This document shows, piece by piece, positions 52,994-62,426 of a stretch of 64,000 nucleotides of DNA. The notes under the pieces were generated by a model, which saw only the letters and a program-made list of their open reading frames with translations, ran no database searches and had not been told where the DNA came from. Numbering within the stretch: the stretch's first letter is position 1; the number at the start of each line of letters is the position of its first letter. A program made the position numbers and the translations under genes. Source of the stretch: a bacterium 1XD42-54 (GTDB lineage Bacteria; Bacillota; Clostridia; Lachnospirales; Lachnospiraceae); NCBI GenBank assembly GCA_003612585.1, contig RAZH01000003.1, positions 164,968 through 228,967 on the forward strand, in the 5' to 3' direction.

Positions 52994-55005
52994 GAAACCT
53001 CGAACACATACAATTCATGCAGAGCCCTTGTGGCGCTGATATACCGAAATGCAATAAAAAAGTCATTCTTTCGGTCTCCACCCACCACAAATACCTGGTC
53101 AAATTCCAGACCTTTTGCCTGATAAAAGGTTGTAACTGTAATGCCTTTTTGAAAAGCAGTACTGTCACGGTCAATGTAGAAAACCGAGTTCTCCCGCTCT
53201 TTCAGATAAGCAAAACATGCTTTTGCATCCGCCTCTGTCATAGTCAGAACTGCCGCTGTTTCATACCCTTCTTCTCCAAGCGCACTGCAGCGCAGTACCT
53301 CCTCCATTGCCTCCTCCATTGAGGAAAAACCACTCTCTGTCACCGGCTTTCCATGTCTTTTCAGATATTCAATACCGGTAAGCCCTGTCAGCTTTTGCGC
53401 GTAGGAAGCGATTTCGATTGTGTTGCGGTAACTCTTATTCAGCTCAATACACCGCACTGTCCTTCCATAAATCTCCGGAAGGAAACGCTGCACGTCCTTT
53501 GCTCCCCCGTCAACGGTCTGCGCACGATCACCCAGAATCGTCATGCTACAGGAAAACATCTGTCCCAGGATGACATATTGTAAATAAGAGTAATCTTGCA
53601 TTTCATCAATCACAAGGTGGCGGATATTTTTGCGGTTTCCGGCTCCCGAAAGCCGCTGCTTCAAATACAGAATCGGATAGACGTCCTCATACTCCAGTAT
53701 TCTCTGCTCCCGCGGCGCCCATTCCAGCACCGGCAACCCCTGTTCCTCCAGAAACCAGTTGTAAATTTTGTAGATGTCGGTCGTTACATACAGACCCATA
53801 AAACGTTCCCTCAGCTGCTCCAACGCTTCTTCCGCAAGGGTCTTACCACGCAGTGTTTCATATTCATCCACAAAATAATCCATGAGCGCTTCCATTCGCT
53901 TCAGAAGCGGTGTATCCAGAAACTTGTAATAAAAAAGTCTCGTAAGCTCCTCGGCGCTTTTTCCGAATCCTCGGTATTCGATCTCTGCAAAATCCACCAG
54001 TCGATCTTCCAGTTCAATCAAAAATCCTTCCACTGCCTGCATATACTGTTTTGACTGTTTCCACTCATAGTTTTCGGATTTTCCATGACGAATCTGATGC
54101 TCAATATAATGATAACGGTCTTCACAGTCGGATGCCACATCCTGCAACTCCCGATATGCAAACAGATCAAAGCTCATTTCCTGAATATTTTCTTCTCCCA
54201 GCTCCGGAAGCACATGTGAAATATAGTCCGAAAATACGCTGTTTGGAGACAGTACCAGGACGTTAGATGACCTGAGCCGGTCCCGGTCATGATACAGGAG
54301 ATAAGCAATCCGGTGCAGTGCAATCGAAGTCTTCCCGCTGCCTGCGGCTCCCTGAATCACCAGAATCCGATCCTTTGTATTGCGGATAATTGCATTTTGT
54401 TCCTTCTGGATTGTCCGGACAATATTTTTCAGCTGCGTGTCGCTGTTCGCCCCGAGCTCCTGCTTGAGAATATCATCGTCGATTTTCGTATCACTTTCAA
54501 ACTCATATATCATCCGGCCCTCCCGGATTTTATACTGCCATTTGGAAAGGATTTCTCCCTCTAACCGCCCTCCCGGTGCTTCATAGGAAGCCGCGCCTTT
54601 ATCATAATCATAAAACAGCCCACTAACCGGTGCTCGCCAGTCATAGATCAGAGGTACACGCCCCGTTTTTTCTGAAAAATTCCCCAGTCCGATATAAAAA
54701 TGCTCCGGCTCCTCCTCATCCTCGTACACAAAATCCACACGGCCAAAAAACGGGGACTCCAGCAGTCGTTTCATGCGCCGATACATCCTCTGATTTTCCG
54801 TATTCGCATTGACCTGTGCCAGAAGCGCCTTTTGATTATCAAAATTTTCATACCCATACTGGTCCATTTCCGTATAATTTTCCCAGTAATAGTCATGCAT
54901 ATGTTCAATATCCTTCTGCACTTCCCGGATTTTTGCTCCGATCTCCTGAATCCGTTCTTTTAAAATGCCTGTCACAAATGTAAGATACTCGGTTCCTCTG
55001 CTCAT
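52990..55005 (-). CDS. helD: HelD-type RNA polymerase-associated helicase-like ATPase
   Basis: 671 residues. An N-terminal coiled-coil arm (about residues 10-60, KERIQEIGAKIREVQKDIEH) is followed by the HelD-specific IYDWRAPVSGLFYDYDKG. The UvrD-like ATPase then shows Walker A QGAAGSGKTSIALHRIAYLLY, Walker B HLVIDEMQDYSYLQY and late motifs (ILGDRAQTVDGG, YQAKGLEFDQVFVV). HelD pulls stalled RNA polymerase off DNA and in some species gives rifampicin tolerance. The length is a little below the B. subtilis protein. Confidence 0.92.
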   Translation of the reverse strand: MSRGTEYLTFVTGILKERIQEIGAKIREVQKDIEHMHDYYWENYTEMDQYGYENFDNQKALLAQVNANTENQRMYRRMKRLLESPFFGRVDFVYEDEEEPEHFYIGLGNFSEKTGRVPLIYDWRAPVSGLFYDYDKGAASYEAPGGRLEGEILSKWQYKIREGRMIYEFESDTKIDDDILKQELGANSDTQLKNIVRTIQKEQNAIIRNTKDRILVIQGAAGSGKTSIALHRIAYLLYHDRDRLRSSNVLVLSPNSVFSDYISHVLPELGEENIQEMSFDLFAYRELQDVASDCEDRYHYIEHQIRHGKSENYEWKQSKQYMQAVEGFLIELEDRLVDFAEIEYRGFGKSAEELTRLFYYKFLDTPLLKRMEALMDYFVDEYETLRGKTLAEEALEQLRERFMGLYVTTDIYKIYNWFLEEQGLPVLEWAPREQRILEYEDVYPILYLKQRLSGAGNRKNIRHLVIDEMQDYSYLQYVILGQMFSCSMTILGDRAQTVDGGAKDVQRFLPEIYGRTVRCIELNKSYRNTIEIASYAQKLTGLTGIEYLKRHGKPVTESGFSSMEEAMEEVLRCSALGEEGYETAAVLTMTEADAKACFAYLKERENSVFYIDRDSTAFQKGITVTTFYQAKGLEFDQVFVVGGDRKNDFFIAFRYISATRALHELYVFEVS

Positions 55006-55056
55006 ATTTTCTGTTCCCTCATGATTATTTCTGCATTTCCTTTCACGCTTATGCTT

Positions 55057-56604
55057 TTATTCCGGTTCTTTCAGCAATACCAGTCCCTGCCCTGTAAGTA
55101 AATATCTGCTGCTGCACACCTCTTCGATGTATTTTCTGTCATGAGAAATGCTGATAATTGCTCCCTGATACGCCTTTAATATCTCACGGATTACAGGCCC
55201 GGAAAGGGGTGAAAAATTCCGCGTCGGCTCGTCGAGAAGCAAAACGTTTGCACCGGACATGCTCATCCTCAGCAGCAGTACCTTCGCCTTTTGTCCGCCG
55301 GACAGCTCTTTCATAGGATGCTCCATTTCATCCGTTGTATACCTCATTGCTCCAAGATAAGTACGCGCTTTCGTTCGGTCCTCTCTGCTGCCAGATGGCG
55401 CAAGATACTCAATCGGTGTCTGTTCCATTTCTAGCAAGTCCTCGTAATTCTGCGGCATATAAGCCACCGAAATATCCTTCCGGCCGAGCAGTTCCCGGGC
55501 AATGCGTTTTAACAGTGTCGTCTTTCCTGTTCCGTTTGTTCCGATAATACAGACCTTCTCCGGCCCTCTTACCCGTAAGGAAATATGCTCTGCCAAAATT
55601 GTGCCGTTTTTCTCCGCCTGCAGACGCTCCAGATATAAATCCAATACCATTTTCCCGGAAGGTAAAGAGGTTCCCTCACTCATCTTCAGGAAAACAGCCC
55701 GTTCCTCCTCGGGCATCTGTGTCATCGCCACGGCTTCCCGCTCATAACGACGCTCCATAGATTTCACTGCCTTCATTTTTTTCTTCAGAAGCTGACCGCC
55801 GTGCGGGTCCTGACGTGATATGTTGCGCTGCTCGTGTTCTACTCTTTGTTGAATTCTGCGAAATTTCTCCTGCCGGATCTCTTCCTGACGCCTGTCGTTT
55901 TTTGCCTCCCGTTCCTGCGTCTCAAACTGTGACGCCCGCTGCGACAGATATGTCTGATAATCGGTACGTACGATTGTATAACGGCAGACCGTTTTTCTGC
56001 GGATTTGCTCTATATGAATGATCACATTCGCCGTCCGTTCCAGCAGCGTCTCGTCATGTGAAATATACAGTACACTCTGCTGCGTACGAAGAATCAGCTC
56101 TTCCAGCCACTCAAGCGTCTCTGTATCCAGGTCATTTGTCGGCTCATCCAAAAGCAATATGGTTGGTTCCGCCATCAGAATCCGTGCCAACTGCACCTTG
56201 ATCTTTTCCCCACCGGAAAGCGTTTTCATTTTCTGTTCCCTATAAAAAAAGTCCGGATTCATCCTGAGTCTTCCTGCCATCTGTGCAAGTGACTTTGGAT
56301 TCTGCATAAAAAACAGTGGCTCCTCACAGAAAAATTCATATACGCTTTTTTCTTTTTCTTCTACGGGAAGCTCCTGCGGCAAATATCCAATCCTCTCTCC
56401 CCTGCAAATCCGTTCACCTACCGTCTCTACATACGACTCAACCAGCAGCGGATCTGCAATCCATTTCAGCAGCGTTGATTTACCGTTTCCCTCTTCCCCG
56501 ATAATGGCCGCTTTTTCCCCTTTCTGTAAGGTAAACGAAAAATCGTCCAAAATCGTTCTCAAATCTTTTTTGTGTACAATATTTAAGTTCTTAATCTGCA
56601 GCAT
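55057..56604 (-). CDS. ABC-F ATPase, possible ribosome-protecting antibiotic resistance factor
   Basis: About 515 residues from the ATG at 56604 (AGGGGG 7 nt upstream). There are two ATPase domains and no membrane segment. Domain 1 has GEEGNGKSTLLKWI, KTLSGGEKIKVQLARIL, ILLLDEPTNDLD. Domain 2 has GTNGTGKTTLLKRI, KELSGGQKAKVLLLRM, VLLLDEPTRNFSPLS. A charged helical linker of about 90 residues between them (QEREAKNDRRQEEIRQEKFR and on) is the part that reaches into the ribosome. Many such Firmicute proteins give resistance to lincosamides, pleuromutilins or streptogramins; the spectrum cannot be told. Its leader is long and structured. Confidence 0.88.
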   Translation of the reverse strand: MLQIKNLNIVHKKDLRTILDDFSFTLQKGEKAAIIGEEGNGKSTLLKWIADPLLVESYVETVGERICRGERIGYLPQELPVEEKEKSVYEFFCEEPLFFMQNPKSLAQMAGRLRMNPDFFYREQKMKTLSGGEKIKVQLARILMAEPTILLLDEPTNDLDTETLEWLEELILRTQQSVLYISHDETLLERTANVIIHIEQIRRKTVCRYTIVRTDYQTYLSQRASQFETQEREAKNDRRQEEIRQEKFRRIQQRVEHEQRNISRQDPHGGQLLKKKMKAVKSMERRYEREAVAMTQMPEEERAVFLKMSEGTSLPSGKMVLDLYLERLQAEKNGTILAEHISLRVRGPEKVCIIGTNGTGKTTLLKRIARELLGRKDISVAYMPQNYEDLLEMEQTPIEYLAPSGSREDRTKARTYLGAMRYTTDEMEHPMKELSGGQKAKVLLLRMSMSGANVLLLDEPTRNFSPLSGPVIREILKAYQGAIISISHDRKYIEEVCSSRYLLTGQGLVLLKEPE

Positions 56605-56953
56605 ATACATTCCCCCTGTCGTCTGCCTGCAACGCCATATCCTGCCAGATTTTTTATTGTATCGGACAAGTCCCAATACGACAAAAAATCTGCTTCCGTA
56701 TCCGAAAACAGACCCCTGCACAAAAAGAACCCTCTATCATTCATATAGCAAAAGGCTCCGAATGTCCAGTCCATCGTCTTTTCCAACGATATCGTCTATT
56801 TGGCATACACAAACAACACCTGCCGCGCAGGCATCTAAAACTGTTTGTCTGTTTCCAACCAAATAAGACTATCTGAACATTTCCTCACCCGTCCGTGCCT
56901 AACAAGGCACGTGCCTTTCTTTTCTCATTTCTATCACTTCTGTGATACAAGCG
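56605..56953 (-). promoter_or_regulatory. Long structured leader of the ABC-F gene with short upstream ORFs
   Basis: From the promoter the leader is about 350 nt. It holds, in order: a TATCAC/GTGATA hairpin; the CGTGCCT/AGGCACG hairpin (56894-56911), overlapping the 14-bp palindrome AAGGCACGTGCCTT; a ribosome site (GGTGAGG) followed by ATGTTCAGATAG, a three-codon uORF M-F-R; a CCTGC/GCAGG hairpin; and a stem of about 20 bp (56647-56693, one mismatch). An open frame from an ATG at 56744 (MNDRGFFLCRG...) runs into the ABC-F start and ends at 56583. ABC-F resistance genes are often induced by ribosome stalling in such leaders. Confidence 0.5.
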
Positions 56954-56959
56954 TTTGCC

Positions 56960-56988
56960 ATTATATCATATGTATTCCGTAAACGCAA
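56960..56988 (-). promoter_or_regulatory. Promoter of the ABC-F gene
   Basis: On the minus strand TTGCGT, a 17-nt spacer and TATAAT. A weak plus-strand candidate for purC (TTGCTC, 18 nt, TATAGT at 57063-57092) lies in the same divergent region; no purine riboswitch or clear PurR box was seen. Confidence 0.72.
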
Positions 56989-57143
56989 TATATTTCCAAT
57001 CATACGCGGAAAATCGCAGAAAATATAGGACTTTCGCCTAAAATTCAAAATAGTGTTGATTTTTGCTCCGAAATCTGTTTATCTATTATAGTAAAACGAA
57101 ATGATATTGAAAACCAATCATATTTTAGAGCGAGGTACACAAC

Positions 57144-58007
57144 ATGAAGCCTATCAAAGAAGGAAAAGTCCGCGAGATTTATGACAACGGCAACAGTCTG
57201 ATTATGGTGGCAACGGACCGTATCAGCTGTTTTGACGTTATCCTGAAAAATGCAGTAACTAAAAAGGGAACAGTTCTGACACAGATGTCCCGGTTCTGGT
57301 TTGATCTGACAAAGGATATTCTTCCAAATCATATGATTTCCACAGATGTAAACGATATGCCGGAATTTTTCCGTACAGCGGAATTTGATGGCAACAGTAT
57401 GATGTGCAGGAAGCTGAACATGCTTCCGATCGAATGCATCGTCCGTGGTTATATCACCGGAAGCGGCTGGGCCAGCTACCAGAAAGACGGCACCGTATGC
57501 GGCATCAAATTACCGGAAGGGTTAAAAGAGTCTGATAAGCTGCCAGAGCCAATCTATACACCGTCCACAAAGGCTGAAATCGGCGACCACGACGAAAATA
57601 TCTCTTATGAACAGAGTATCGCCCATCTTGAAAAATATTTTCCGGGCAAAGGCGAGGAGTACGCTGCAAAGCTTCGCGACTGTACCATCGCTCTCTATAA
57701 AAAATGCGCGGACTATGCAAGAAGCCGCGGCATCATCATTGCAGATACAAAATTTGAATTCGGTCTCGATGAAGACGGAAACATCGTAATCGGCGACGAA
57801 ATGCTGACGCCGGACAGTTCCCGTTTCTGGCCTGCAGATGAGTACGAGCCGGGGCACGGCCAGCCCTCCTTTGACAAACAGTTCGCCCGCGACTGGCTCA
57901 AAGCCAATCCGGACAATGATTGGACGCTCCCGGATGATATCGTTGAAAAGACGATTGGGAAATATCTCCAGGCATATGAAATGCTGACCGGAGAGAAGCT
58001 CGTATAA
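57144..58007 (+). CDS. purC: Phosphoribosylaminoimidazole-succinocarboxamide synthase
   Basis: 287 residues. KEGKVREIYD at the start binds ATP, ECIVRGYITGSGWASYQ and DTKFEFGLDEDGN bind substrates and metal, and DEMLTPDSSRFWPAD is a further family block. It adds aspartate to CAIR in purine synthesis. It stands alone here; other pur genes are not in the window. A weak ribosome site (GCGAGG) precedes the ATG. Confidence 0.95.
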   Translation: MKPIKEGKVREIYDNGNSLIMVATDRISCFDVILKNAVTKKGTVLTQMSRFWFDLTKDILPNHMISTDVNDMPEFFRTAEFDGNSMMCRKLNMLPIECIVRGYITGSGWASYQKDGTVCGIKLPEGLKESDKLPEPIYTPSTKAEIGDHDENISYEQSIAHLEKYFPGKGEEYAAKLRDCTIALYKKCADYARSRGIIIADTKFEFGLDEDGNIVIGDEMLTPDSSRFWPADEYEPGHGQPSFDKQFARDWLKANPDNDWTLPDDIVEKTIGKYLQAYEMLTGEKLV

Positions 58008-58046
58008 TTAAAATAAAAATATAAAAAGAACAGAAAATTCTTCTTA

Positions 58047-58106
58047 AAAATTGCCGCACAACAGATCTGAACCATTCAGAATCCTTGTTGTGCGGCAGTT
58101 TTTTCT
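58047..58106 (+). terminator. Terminator of purC
   Basis: TTGCCGCACAACA pairs with TGTTGTGCGGCA(G) over a 22-nt loop, followed by TTTTTT. Preceding A residues may make it work for the opposite gene fragment as well. Confidence 0.85.
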
Positions 58107-58260
58107 ACTCTTCTGTATAAACGATTTCCGACTCTTCTTTTAACTGCGCGAGGCGTTCCTCCATCCTCGCGTTCGCCTTCTCTGCATAAATCTCACTTCG
58201 AAGCGCCTCGGCCAGATCCTCTGAAAGCTCCACCACGCCCTCAGGAACGTCCTTCAAATA
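58105..58260 (-). pseudogene. 3' fragment of an unknown gene
   Basis: A frame ending in TAA beside the purC terminator gives about 50 residues (LKDVPEGVVELSEDLAEALR to EESEIVYTEE), acidic and helical, like the C-terminus of a longer protein. Upstream of about 58260 the frame becomes antisense to the kinase fragment, with no ribosome site. The 5' part of the gene is missing. Family not recognised. Confidence 0.5.
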
Positions 58261-58538
58261 AGATTGATGTGCCAGACGCTCTGAAACATATTGAAATTCC
58301 GAAACTGACACTTCAGCCTCTTGTAGAAAATGCGCTGAACCACGGCTACGACGGCATAAACGTACTCTGCATCCTTTCTGTCACAGGAAAAATCCGCAAT
58401 GAGCAGCTGATTCTTGAAATTTGTGATAATGGCACCGGATTTTCTGATGAAATTCTGCAGAACCTCCGCCAGCAAATCAATGATATTAATTCCGGCAAAG
58501 GTTCCATAGAAATTTCTCAAGGATGTAACCGGCTCTGA
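58254..58538 (+). pseudogene. Fragment of a YesM-type histidine kinase (ATPase domain)
   Basis: The frame reads NKIDVPDALKHIEIPKLTLQ, then PLVENALNHGYDGINV and ICDNGTGFSDEILQNLRQQI. PKLTLQPLVENALNHG is the N-box of YesM/LytS-type sensor kinases. The sensor, HAMP and most of the His_kinase part are missing upstream, and the C-terminal G-box is lost at GKGSIEIS. Both ends look cut, so this is a remnant with no regulator gene nearby. Confidence 0.75.
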
Positions 58539-58546
58539 AATCCCTC

Positions 58547-59533
58547 CTATATTTTTTCAATCCCCATCATGCTCACAATAATGCTTGCAAAGAAAAACAG
58601 CAGGAACCATACAGAGGTAATTGTATATAGATAATATTTTTTATTTTCTAAGCAAAGTCCGACTTTTTCCTTCACCTGTTTTCGCTCTTTTATCAAAACG
58701 AAAACGGCAAGCATGAAAAATACTAGTATAATTCCCCATAAGATACAGGCCTGCATGGACTGTGGTAATTCTTTTATCATCTGAGTCAGCACCTGGCTAA
58801 ACAAACAGTTATTTATAATATGCAAGAAGATAGACCATCTTATGGAATAATTCATCGCCACATAGCCTAAAACCAAACCTGCAAACATCGCGAACACAGA
58901 TTGAACCGGCTTCTGATGCATTATCCCAAAGAAAACGGAAGATACCACAATAGCGAAAGATCTCCCGTATTTTTCCAAGCTGCGCATTACAAATCCTCGA
59001 TAAATCAATTCTTCGACAATCGGCCCTATCAGGCTGACATAAAAGAACATCATTATGGTCAGGCCGGCAGAAGATGCTATCATTTTTCCGCCTGCTGCCG
59101 TATATCCAAATTGATTTAATCCTAACTCTAGCACGATATACAACAGATTGTTCGGCAGCTGGATTCCCATAAAAATAATTGCGCACTTAAAAAACGAATG
59201 CACATTCATTGGCTGACATTTCCCAAAAAGCTGTGCAAAAGACACCTTTTTTCTCATAAACAACCAAACAGTCAAAACGCCCAGCAAGCTAAACAACAGA
59301 TATTCCATACCACTTTTGGCTACTGTTTCCCAGAATTCATTATCTTCTATCACTTTATCCAAAAACTGCGTGGCATCTGAAATATCGGATTTCATCATTG
59401 CAGCAATCAGACGTACAACTATGCTGACAGTGAAAACCACCATCATAATAAGTGAATTTACAATGCCCGTAACAGAAATTCTGTTTATGTCTGATTTTAG
59501 CTGTTTTTTAGGAGCTTCATTTTCAGTATACAT
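58547..59533 (-). CDS. CPBP-family intramembrane protease
   Basis: About 328 residues from the ATG at 59533. It has about eight membrane segments. The CPBP (Abi) motifs are intact: EELIYRGFVMRSL (EExxxR), FFGIMHQ (FxxxH) and HIINN. Members are glutamic-type intramembrane proteases, some giving bacteriocin self-protection. No bacteriocin gene is close here, so the role is open. It stands next to the two gene fragments and may have arrived with, or survived, the same rearrangement. Confidence 0.88.
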   Translation of the reverse strand: MYTENEAPKKQLKSDINRISVTGIVNSLIMMVVFTVSIVVRLIAAMMKSDISDATQFLDKVIEDNEFWETVAKSGMEYLLFSLLGVLTVWLFMRKKVSFAQLFGKCQPMNVHSFFKCAIIFMGIQLPNNLLYIVLELGLNQFGYTAAGGKMIASSAGLTIMMFFYVSLIGPIVEELIYRGFVMRSLEKYGRSFAIVVSSVFFGIMHQKPVQSVFAMFAGLVLGYVAMNYSIRWSIFLHIINNCLFSQVLTQMIKELPQSMQACILWGIILVFFMLAVFVLIKERKQVKEKVGLCLENKKYYLYTITSVWFLLFFFASIIVSMMGIEKI

Positions 59534-59642
59534 TTCTCTCAACCTCAGAATTTCAATCTGTCGCTTTGTTAATCAGCCCCGTGTTTTTCTTCAGGCCTTT
59601 TCATGACTGTTACCTGTCATATAGGTTTGCTTTTGAAATTTG

Positions 59643-60554
59643 CTATTCCTGAACAGCCCCGATCAGATCTCTGATGCATGACACCTTCTGCTGTCTCATA
59701 TATTCTTCCATCCCGTCAATGATCTCAATCGTCGCCATCGGATTCCGGAAATTTGCCGTTCCGACTGCCACAGCCGTTGCCCCGGCTAGTATAAATTCCA
59801 GCGCATCCTCAGCTGTCTCAATGCCGCCCATGCCAATAATCGGAACAGACACCGCCTGTGCTGTCTGATAGACCATACGCACAGCAATCGGATGTACCGC
59901 CGGTCCTGATACGCCGCCTGTTTTATTTGCAATCGCAAAGCTTCTGCGATTTACATCAATTTTCATTCCGGTCAGCGTATTAATCATGGAAATCGCATCT
60001 GCGCCTCCTGCCTCTGCCGCGCGCGCAATCTCCGTAATATCCGTTACATTCGGGCTCAACTTCATGATCACCGGCTGCTTTGCATGACGCTTTATTTCTT
60101 TTGTAATTTCCTCTACAGCCTTGGGGTCCTGACCGAACGAAATCCCTCCGCATTTTACGTTGGGACAGGAAATATTGATCTCCAGCATGTCAGTACGAGC
60201 TTCATCTGCCAGCCTTTCCACTACCTCACAGTATTCCTCTGTCGTATGTCCGCAGACATTCACGATCACTTTCGTATCATACTGCTCCAGAAACGGCAGG
60301 TCTCTCTGACAAAACGTATCTATCCCCGGATTTTGCAGACCGATTGCATTCATCATTCCACCGCGAATTTCTGCAATCCGCGGTGTCTGATTGCCCGGCC
60401 ACGGCACATTTGCCACACCCTTTGTCACCACCGCGCCAAGTCTCGAAAGGTCCACAAAATCACTGTATTCCATTCCGGACCCAAAAGTCCCGGAAGCCGT
60501 CATCACCGGATTTTTTAATTCTACACCGGCTATGTTTACTCTCATATCTCCCAT
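59643..60554 (-). CDS. pyrD: Dihydroorotate dehydrogenase B, catalytic subunit
   Basis: 303 residues of the FMN-binding barrel. The catalytic Cys is in INISCPNVKCGG, typical of class 1B. NPVMTASGTFGSG and GMGGIETAEDALEFILAGAT are also present. It oxidises dihydroorotate to orotate and passes electrons to PyrK, encoded directly upstream, and on to NAD+. AGGAGAG precedes the ATG. Confidence 0.96.
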   Translation of the reverse strand: MGDMRVNIAGVELKNPVMTASGTFGSGMEYSDFVDLSRLGAVVTKGVANVPWPGNQTPRIAEIRGGMMNAIGLQNPGIDTFCQRDLPFLEQYDTKVIVNVCGHTTEEYCEVVERLADEARTDMLEINISCPNVKCGGISFGQDPKAVEEITKEIKRHAKQPVIMKLSPNVTDITEIARAAEAGGADAISMINTLTGMKIDVNRRSFAIANKTGGVSGPAVHPIAVRMVYQTAQAVSVPIIGMGGIETAEDALEFILAGATAVAVGTANFRNPMATIEIIDGMEEYMRQQKVSCIRDLIGAVQE

Positions 60555-60608
60555 ACATTCTCTCCTGTTCCCTGTCTCCTTACGGCATCTTCCCGCAAAT
60601 TATCGTAT

Positions 60609-61388
60609 CTAAAGCTCAATGTCTTCTGCTCGGAACACAGGGCCCTCTTTACAAATACGTTTGTTATGCACCTTCGAATGCGCGTCAACCTCTTTGGAAC
60701 CGCAGACGCAAGCCAGACATGCGCCAATCCCACAGGCCATTTTTTCTTCCATGGACACCCAACACTCAATCTCATTTTTCTCTGCATATGCTTTGATCGC
60801 ACGAAGCATCGGTGCTGGTCCACAGGCAAAAATCACATCTGCATGAAGTCCATGTTCCCTGATACAGTCAAGTACGTTTCCCTTTGTTCCGGCGCTGCCG
60901 TCCTCCGTTGCCACATAAAACATGCCGTGGGCTTTCAGTTCATCGGTTAAAAACAATTCATCCCGATAGCCTGCTACCACCTGCACCTCACCTTCAAGCT
61001 CCTTTGCAAGCTGAACCATCGGCGGAATCCCGATTCCTCCTCCGATCAGAAATGCCTTTTTTCCCTGTTTACACCGCTCCAACGGAAATCCGTTTCCAAG
61101 CGGCCCCAGCACGTCAAGACAATCCCCTGCCTTGCACTGGCTGAATTCTTCCGTCCCTTTGCCCGCTACGCGGTATACAATGCGAAGCCTGCCTTTCTCT
61201 TTATCTGTTTCACAAATACTGATCGGACGCGGAAGAATCCGCCCGGAATCATTGCTGTAAACAGAAATAAACTGCCCCGGCACAGCATATGCTGCAATCT
61301 TTTCTGTCTGAATCCACATGCTGAAAATCTGTGCTGCGATCTGCTCCTGAGAGAGTACGACTGCCTGTTCTCTGAATTTTTCTGCCAT
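60609..61388 (-). CDS. pyrK: Dihydroorotate dehydrogenase B, electron transfer subunit
   Basis: 259 residues. A ferredoxin-reductase-type FAD domain (PGQFISVYS, RLRIVYRVAGKGTEEFS) leads to an NAD domain (AFLIGGGIGIPPMVQLA) and a C-terminal 2Fe-2S site (MACGIGACLACVCG, with a later Cys in RICKEG). It pairs with PyrD to use NAD+. It lies between pyrF and pyrD in the same direction. Confidence 0.95.
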   Translation of the reverse strand: MAEKFREQAVVLSQEQIAAQIFSMWIQTEKIAAYAVPGQFISVYSNDSGRILPRPISICETDKEKGRLRIVYRVAGKGTEEFSQCKAGDCLDVLGPLGNGFPLERCKQGKKAFLIGGGIGIPPMVQLAKELEGEVQVVAGYRDELFLTDELKAHGMFYVATEDGSAGTKGNVLDCIREHGLHADVIFACGPAPMLRAIKAYAEKNEIECWVSMEEKMACGIGACLACVCGSKEVDAHSKVHNKRICKEGPVFRAEDIEL

Positions 61389-61439
61389 TCTATGCTCCTG
61401 CCTCCGCGGGCATTGTAAGCCCGTCTTTCGTATCTGTTT

Positions 61440-62366
61440 TTACCTGTTCTGCAATGCGTGGTTGATATCTTCAATCATATCAATCACAGCCTGGCGGCTT
61501 GCCTGTGCAAAATGCTCTGCTCCAAATTTTGCATATTTTTCCTGTTTGTAAGCTGCAATAATTCCTCGTGAAGAATTCACAATAGCACCCAGTCCGTCCT
61601 CATTAAAATAGTGTACCAGGTCTGCTGCCTTTCCTCCCTGTGCACCGTATCCCGGCACAAGAATAAAGGACTTCGGCATCACCTTACGCAGTACCTTGCC
61701 CATTTCCGGATAGGTTGCGCCTACAACAGCGCCAACATAACTGTAATCCTCTCCCATACAGGATTCTGCCCACTCAGCTACCTTTTCGCCCACCAACTCA
61801 TACAGGGGCTTTCCGTCCACTAACCGGTCCTGAAACTCTCCGCTCGACGGATTTGAAGTTTTTACCAGAATAAACAATCCCTTTTTCTCTTTCTGGCACA
61901 CTTCGAGAAATGGTTTAATTCCGTCCGTTCCAAGATATGGATTTACCGTCGCAAAATCTTCCCCAAACGGCGTCAGAACCTGGCTTCCAACCTGCACATT
62001 CCCAAGATGTGCCGCTGCATAGGCGGCTGAAGTAGAGCCGATGTCACCGCGCTTCACATCGCCGATCACAACAAGCCCTTTCTCTTTACAGTAATCAACG
62101 GTCTTTTTAAATGCCTGAAGCCCAGGTATGCCAAACTGTTCATACATCGCAATCTGCGGCTTTACAGCCGGAATCAAATCACAAGTTTCATCTACAATCG
62201 CCTTGTTAAACTGCCAGATCGCTTCCGCCGCCCCTTCCAGCGTCTCTCCATACTCTGCAAACGCTTCTTTTACAATCGGTTCTGGCACAAAACCCATCAT
62301 TGGATCTAGGCCTACCACAATCGGTGCATTCGTTTTTTTCATGTTTTCAATTAATTTCTGTATCAT
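61440..62366 (-). CDS. pyrF: Orotidine 5'-phosphate decarboxylase, family 2
   Basis: 308 residues, the longer family-2 form. VVGLDPMMGFVP is at the start, GDVKRGDIGSTSAAYA holds the catalytic Lys/Asp group, and ILVPGYGAQGG binds phosphate. It makes UMP from OMP, the last step of the route. GGAGGAC precedes the ATG. The 60-bp gap to the glycosyltransferase gene shows no clear promoter. Confidence 0.95.
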   Translation of the reverse strand: MIQKLIENMKKTNAPIVVGLDPMMGFVPEPIVKEAFAEYGETLEGAAEAIWQFNKAIVDETCDLIPAVKPQIAMYEQFGIPGLQAFKKTVDYCKEKGLVVIGDVKRGDIGSTSAAYAAAHLGNVQVGSQVLTPFGEDFATVNPYLGTDGIKPFLEVCQKEKKGLFILVKTSNPSSGEFQDRLVDGKPLYELVGEKVAEWAESCMGEDYSYVGAVVGATYPEMGKVLRKVMPKSFILVPGYGAQGGKAADLVHYFNEDGLGAIVNSSRGIIAAYKQEKYAKFGAEHFAQASRQAVIDMIEDINHALQNR

Positions 62367-62426
62367 AACTGTCCTCCGTTTTGTTTCTAATCGAATTTTC
62401 TGTTGTATTGTTATTATTGCTTTATT

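Noticed and set aside
56989-57143. Purine riboswitch or PurR box before purC
   Set aside because: No purine aptamer core or clear paired PurBox could be found.
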